The notes under the pieces: generated by a model
What the model was told of the DNA's origin: nothing
The model's database searches: none
What the model saw: the letters and a program-made list of their open reading frames with translations, nothing else
Translations under genes and position numbers: made by a program
NCBI GenBank assembly: GCA_039680605.1
Contig: JBDKTA010000039.1
Span: 62,001-126,000 of the forward strand
Length of the DNA: 64,000 nucleotides
Reading direction: 5' to 3'
Source: Planctomycetaceae bacterium
GTDB taxonomy: Bacteria; Planctomycetota; Phycisphaerae; SM23-33
Part shown: positions 60,024 through 64,000 of the stretch, piece by piece
Position numbering within the stretch: position 1 is the first letter of the stretch
How the letters are laid out: the number at the start of each line of letters is the position of its first letter

Positions 60024-61082
60024 ATGCGAAACCTCCTGATCCTGACAAGCGTCCTGCTTCTTGCAGCCGCGGCGTTATGCACCGCTTCGCCACCGGCGAC
60101 GACGACGGCGCCGGCGGCCGGCGGCGAGTTCTCGCTGGTCGTGCTGCCCGACACGCAGATCTATGCGATGAAGCATCCGGACATCTTCCACGCCCAGACG
60201 AAGTGGATCGCCGACAACGCGGCTGCGCTCAATATCAAGTACGTGCTGCACGTGGGCGACATCACCAACGACAACGTGCCTGCGCAGTGGACGGTCGCGC
60301 GGGCGGCGATGGGGCGGCTGGACGCCAAGGTGCCCTACGCCCTGTGCGTGGGCAATCACGACATCGGCGCCGGCGGCACCAGCCGCGACCGCAGCACGCT
60401 CATGGGCCGGTACTTCACGCTCGACCAGCTCAAGGCCGCCCCGACCTTCGGCGGCGTGTACGACAAGGAGCCCGCCGGCGTCTCGAACAGTTTTCACACC
60501 TTCGAAGCGGCGGGCAAGAAGTGGCTCGTGCTGGCGCTGGAGTTTGCCCCGCGCGACGACGTGCTGCGCTGGGCAGCCGAGGTCGCGGCCGCCCACAAGG
60601 ACCACCGCGCCATCGTCATCACGCACGGGTACATGTATCCCGACGGGCTGCGCTACGACCAACCCCTGCGCCAACCGTACCACACCAGCCGCTATCGCGT
60701 CGGGCGCGACGGCAACGACGGCCAGCAGATATGGGAAAAGCTCGTGTATCCCAGCGAGAATATCCGCCTGGTCGCGTGCGGGCACGTGTGGACGGTTGGC
60801 CGCCGCAGCGACGCCAACGCCGCGGGCAAGACCGTTCACCAGATGGTGGTCGACTACCAGACCGCTCCGCGCGGCGGCGAAGGATATCTGCGCGTGATCA
60901 AGTTCTCGCGCGACGGCGAGTCGGCCGACGTGTACGACTACTCGCCCGTGCTGGACAAGATCAACCCCGCCCCCGGGGCGAGCTTTCATTTGGACTTCAC
61001 CGCAGCGCCGCAGTCGAAACCCCAGGCCACGAGCCGACCGGCGATATCTACTACTACCAGGCAAACGACGGGAAAACATTGA
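60024..61082 (+). CDS. Secreted calcineurin-like metallophosphoesterase
   Basis: A 352-residue protein with a signal peptide (residues 1-22, LLILTSVLLLAAAALCTA before SPPA). Metal motifs: VVLPDTQIYA, VLHVGDITNDN, CVGNHDIGAGG, VITHGYMYPDG and ACGHVWTVG (GHVW replaces the usual GHVH). Likely a periplasmic phosphoesterase or phosphodiesterase; the last-motif change may alter metal binding. It ends 1 bp into the URO-D-like gene (TGATG), so the two are coupled, mirroring the pair at 44165-46946. Confidence 0.82.
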   Translation: MRNLLILTSVLLLAAAALCTASPPATTTAPAAGGEFSLVVLPDTQIYAMKHPDIFHAQTKWIADNAAALNIKYVLHVGDITNDNVPAQWTVARAAMGRLDAKVPYALCVGNHDIGAGGTSRDRSTLMGRYFTLDQLKAAPTFGGVYDKEPAGVSNSFHTFEAAGKKWLVLALEFAPRDDVLRWAAEVAAAHKDHRAIVITHGYMYPDGLRYDQPLRQPYHTSRYRVGRDGNDGQQIWEKLVYPSENIRLVACGHVWTVGRRSDANAAGKTVHQMVVDYQTAPRGGEGYLRVIKFSRDGESADVYDYSPVLDKINPAPGASFHLDFTAAPQSKPQATSRPAISTTTRQTTGKH

Positions 61083-62143
61083 TGATTCGCCAACCGCTGT
61101 CGCGAGATGAAGTGATCAAGGCCATCGAGCACCGCCGCCCCAGCCGCGTGCCCATGATGATTCACCAGTGGAACTGGGCCGGGGCCTTCGGCGAGCGCAC
61201 GGCCGAGGTCGAGGCCATCCAGGCCGAGTACCCGCAGGACTTCTTCCAGATCATCCCGCGCATGCCCAACCACTGGGACGATCTGGCCAACGGCGGCCAC
61301 ATCCCCGGGTATTCGTGGATGCACACGCCGCCGCCGGCGGCCTCCGGGCCGGCCAAAGGGCACGACGCCAACGTCGCGATCACCGACTGGGCGATGCTGG
61401 ATGACATGCTGGCGGCCTGGCCGGACCCCAACCTGCCGCAGATGTACGAAGGCGCCGCCGAGCACCTGGCCGCCAACGCCGGCGGGCGGTACACGGGCAT
61501 TCACTGGTGGTTCTGCCTGTACGAGCGGCTGTGGTCGCTGCGCGGGATGGAGAACATCCTCTGCGATTTCTATCTCAATCCTGAGCCGGTGCATCGGCTG
61601 ATGGACGCCCTGACGGACTTCTACTGCGGCGTGATCCGCCGCGGGGGTGAGCTGGGCGTCGACTGCGTCTACACCACCGACGACATCGGCATGCAGACCG
61701 GGCCGATGTTCGGCATCGACGTCTTCCGCGAGTTCTTCAAGCCGCGCTACCAGCGCATGATCAAGACCGCCCACGACTGCGGGATGCACTTCTGGCTGCA
61801 CACCTGCGGCGACGTGCGGCTGTTCATGGAAGACTTCATCGAGATCGGCCTGGACGTGATCCACCCGATCCAGAAGTACACGATGAACGAGCGCGAGGTC
61901 GCCGAGCGCTTCGGCGGGCGCATCTGTTTCTGGACGGGCATGGACGTGCAGCAGATTCTCCCGCGCGGAACGCCCGAGGACGTGCGCCGCGAGGTGCGGT
62001 TCATGATCGACACCTACGACCGCCCCGAAGGCGGCTGCATGGTTACCGCCGGCAACGGCATCACCGCCGACGTGCCGGTGGAGAATCTGCGGGCCTTCTA
62101 TGATGAAACGTACAACTATGGCCTGACGCACCGGCAAAGGTAG
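61082..62143 (+). CDS. Uroporphyrinogen decarboxylase-like (URO-D superfamily) protein
   Basis: A 353-residue URO-D superfamily protein. N-terminal block RDEVIKAIEHRRPSRVPMMI, middle GELGVDCVYTTDDIGMQTGP and HFWLHTCGDVRLFMEDFIEI, and the C-terminal CMVTAGNGITADVPVENLRA are visible. As with the homologue at 45837-46946, the HemE-specific N-terminal motif is absent, so a methyl-transfer or related role is more likely than heme synthesis. The start overlaps the phosphoesterase stop by one base. Two such genes in one window point to a methyl-group metabolism typical of anaerobes. Confidence 0.82.
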   Translation: MIRQPLSRDEVIKAIEHRRPSRVPMMIHQWNWAGAFGERTAEVEAIQAEYPQDFFQIIPRMPNHWDDLANGGHIPGYSWMHTPPPAASGPAKGHDANVAITDWAMLDDMLAAWPDPNLPQMYEGAAEHLAANAGGRYTGIHWWFCLYERLWSLRGMENILCDFYLNPEPVHRLMDALTDFYCGVIRRGGELGVDCVYTTDDIGMQTGPMFGIDVFREFFKPRYQRMIKTAHDCGMHFWLHTCGDVRLFMEDFIEIGLDVIHPIQKYTMNEREVAERFGGRICFWTGMDVQQILPRGTPEDVRREVRFMIDTYDRPEGGCMVTAGNGITADVPVENLRAFYDETYNYGLTHRQR

Positions 62144-62212
62144 ATCTTTCCCCATTCGCGCAATTCGTGACATTCGTGGACGTAACATCCCCGCCCCCGA
62201 ACTTGCAGAAAC

Positions 62213-62758
62213 TCAAAGCTCTGCGAAATCTTCTTCGAGTTGCTTGAGCGCTTTGCGATGGGCGAGCCTGGCGACCGAGCCCATGCGGTCGATGATCATG
62301 CGGCCGTCGATGTGATCGCATTCATGCTGGAAGCAGCGGGCCATGAGGCCCTGGGCGGTCTGCTGGAAGCGGCGGCCTTCCAGGTCGATCGCTTCGAGCA
62401 CGACCGTGTTGTATCGCTTGATGCGGGTGTAGATCGAGGGGAAGCTCAGGCAGCCTTCTTCGTCATCGGCGGGATCGCTCTGCTCGACGATGCGCGGGTT
62501 GATGTAGGCCATGACGCCTTCGCCGGTCTCGTCGGGCACGCCGGCCAGGAATAACCGCACCGTCACGCCGACCTGGCAGCCGGCCAGTCCCACGCCGGAG
62601 GCCCTGCTCAGGATGGCGGCCATGCGCTGGGCCAAGGCTCGCACGGCGTCGTCGACGGCGTCAATGGGGGTGGACACTTCGCGCAGGCGCGGGTCGGGAT
62701 AGTGAATGAGTTTCAGCGCCGGCAGGTCCGCGGAACGAATTTTCTCAGCAGAAGTCAC
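62213..62758 (-). CDS. def: Peptide deformylase
   Basis: Removes the formyl group from the N-terminal methionine of new proteins. Metal and catalytic motifs: GVGLAGCQVG (family GxGLAAxQ, one alanine changed to glycine and the next to cysteine), EEGCLSFPS with the metal cysteine, and QHECDHIDGRM (HEXXH). About 181 residues from GTG 62758, the usual length; a TTG start at 62791 is an alternative and no good ATG was found. It is close to a DinG-type helicase gene on the same strand. Confidence 0.92.
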   Translation of the reverse strand: MTSAEKIRSADLPALKLIHYPDPRLREVSTPIDAVDDAVRALAQRMAAILSRASGVGLAGCQVGVTVRLFLAGVPDETGEGVMAYINPRIVEQSDPADDEEGCLSFPSIYTRIKRYNTVVLEAIDLEGRRFQQTAQGLMARCFQHECDHIDGRMIIDRMGSVARLAHRKALKQLEEDFAEL

Positions 62759-62792
62759 GTCACCCCATCCTATCAGGCGGCGGGCGGTCAAA

Positions 62793-64000
62793 TCAACCCG
62801 AAGACCCTCGTTTGCACCACTGGTCCATGACGATGGCGATGTCGGGCAGGGCCTGGATGAACGCCTTGCCGTAGGGCTTGCTGACGATGCGATGGTCCAG
62901 GCAGACGACGAAACCGGTGTCGACGCTGGAGCGGATCAGTCGGCCGAAGCCTTGCTTGAAGCGGATGACGGCCTCGGGAAGCTGATAGGAATTGAACGGG
63001 TTTCCGCCGCTGAGGCGGATGGTCTCGATGCGGGCCTCGATGATCGGCTCATTGGGCACGGCGAAGGGGAGCTTGGCGATGATGACGTTCTGCAGCGCGT
63101 CGCCGGCGACGTCGACGCCCTGCCAGAAGCTCGTGGTTCCCAGCAGCACCGAGCGGGCCTCGCCGCGGAAGCGGCGCAGCATCGCCTGCTGCGACAGCGC
63201 GCCGCCCTGGGTCAGGAGCTGGTACTCGTGTTCGTGGCAGAACGGTTCGATCTCGGCCGCGATGGCGTTGAGCATCTGGTAGCTCGTCAGCAGCACGAAG
63301 CAGCGGCCCTGCGAGAGGTCGACGTAATGCTCGATGGCTCGGGCGGCGGCGGGCACGAAGGCCGGATCGTTGACATCGCCCAGGCCCGTTTCGATGTAGA
63401 GCTTGGCCTGGCGACGGAAGTCGAAGGGGCTGGCCAGAAGCAGCTCGCGCCCCTCTTCGAGACCCAGGCGGCTTCGGATGTAGTCGAACCCGTGCTTGCC
63501 CGCGCGGGCGGTGGCCAGGGTGGCGCTGGTGAGGATGGCGGACTTGACCTCGTGGAAGACCAGGTCGCGCACGATCGGCGCGACGTTGACCGGGGCCGAG
63601 GCCAGCGTGACGGCGCGGCGGCGCGTGCGGCCTCGCGTTTCGCGCAGCGTCACCCAGTAGACATGATCTCCCTGGGCCTGGTCGATGATATCGGCGATGT
63701 CGCCGGCCAGTTCAACGGCCCGGTCGCGGGCGCCGGCGATCTCGAAGGCGGTTTCGTCTTTGCGAGAGCCCGTGGCGCGTTTGAGCGCCTCGGCCAGTTC
63801 CTTCAGCGCCGGCGTGAGGGGGTTGGTGATGAACCCGGCGTCCCGGATGCGTCCGCTGGAGGCCACCGCCGGTCCGCGGTAATTGGCCAGGGCGTCGAAG
63901 AACTCCGTCGCCGCGGCGTCGGCGGCCACTACGGCGTTGATCGTAGCCTGATCGTTCGCCAGGGCCAGCAGGCCGCGTCCGGTGCGTTCGTCGAAGAGGT
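62793..64000 (-). CDS. dinG: DinG-type ATP-dependent helicase, C-terminal part
   Basis: Minus-strand reading continues past base 64000, so the N-terminal Walker A part is outside the window. The C-terminal helicase domain is clear: KSAILTSATLATARAGKHGF, LLTSYQMLNAIAAEIEPF, SVLLGTTSFWQGVDVAGDAL, and the final motif AVIRFKQGFGRLIRSSVDTG. DinG/XPD helicases unwind R-loops and D-loops with an iron-sulfur cluster; the cluster cysteines cannot be checked here. The stop lies 34 bp before the peptide deformylase start. Confidence 0.88.
   Translation of the reverse strand, partial: LFDERTGRGLLALANDQATINAVVAADAAATEFFDALANYRGPAVASSGRIRDAGFITNPLTPALKELAEALKRATGSRKDETAFEIAGARDRAVELAGDIADIIDQAQGDHVYWVTLRETRGRTRRRAVTLASAPVNVAPIVRDLVFHEVKSAILTSATLATARAGKHGFDYIRSRLGLEEGRELLLASPFDFRRQAKLYIETGLGDVNDPAFVPAAARAIEHYVDLSQGRCFVLLTSYQMLNAIAAEIEPFCHEHEYQLLTQGGALSQQAMLRRFRGEARSVLLGTTSFWQGVDVAGDALQNVIIAKLPFAVPNEPIIEARIETIRLSGGNPFNSYQLPEAVIRFKQGFGRLIRSSVDTGFVVCLDHRIVSKPYGKAFIQALPDIAIVMDQWCKRGSSG

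Noticed and set aside
1-64000. tRNA, rRNA or complete prophage genes.
   Set aside because: No tRNA cloverleaf, rRNA segment, or phage structural or integrase gene was recognised when reading both strands; tRNA detection by eye is limited.

Overview
The window looks like GC-rich chromosomal DNA from an anaerobic, polysaccharide-degrading bacterium of the Planctomycetota (Phycisphaerae-like). I infer this from two prepilin-type proteins with an H-X9-DG-like C-terminus, long secreted beta-helix proteins, several URO-D-like and DUF1638 proteins, a trimeric [FeFe]-hydrogenase, rubrerythrin and many secreted enzymes of sugar metabolism. No rRNA, tRNA, CRISPR array or complete phage was seen.

Layout. 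1-4.2 kb: the end of a dehydrogenase gene, lipB-lipA (lipB carries an in-frame palindromic insertion), rubrerythrin, a glutathione peroxidase, and a small gene pair whose second member is HEPN-like. 4.2-7.7 kb: two secreted beta-helix proteins on the minus strand. 7.8-14.7 kb: a sugar or surface-glycan cluster with split transketolase, two SPASM-like radical SAM enzymes, a methyltransferase, a GT9 glycosyltransferase and a DegT aminotransferase. 14.8-22 kb: a PSP1/RicT-like protein, a secreted HEAT-repeat protein, a nested inverted-repeat element, purM and a ribokinase-like kinase. 22.2-27.9 kb: a hicAB module with a duplicated hicB end, then the hydrogenase operon behind a strong promoter with two tandem palindromic operators. 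28.1-31.2 kb: a beta-helix protein and a PHP phosphoesterase.

31.4-43.0 kb is one long same-strand block and the most unusual part: histidine kinase, response regulator with a non-DNA-binding output domain, retropepsin-like protease, a 1727-residue TPR protein containing a C39-like cysteine protease domain, then two tandem prepilin/HEAT gene pairs, the last HEAT copy being frameshifted. The first three genes overlap by ATGA. This is the best candidate for an undescribed system: a signalling module coupled to two kinds of protease and next to pseudopilins.

43.2-49.9 kb holds a GH29-like protein, a secreted phosphoesterase, a URO-D-like protein, a zinc-ribbon protein and a mannitol dehydrogenase-family enzyme. 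50-57 kb is a carbohydrate-catabolic run: class III aminotransferase, FGGY kinase, fucose/arabinose isomerase-like protein, amidohydrolase and Gfo/Idh/MocA oxidoreductase. 57-58.3 kb is a REP-associated tyrosine transposase (RAYT) sitting in an array of 148-bp repeat units at a 173-bp period; related units are scattered through the window. 58.3-64 kb holds a 26-residue basic peptide, a peptidoglycan amidase-like protein, a DUF1638 protein, a second phosphoesterase/URO-D pair, peptide deformylase and the 3' part of a DinG-type helicase gene.

All assignments come from reading the sequence; no database search was run.
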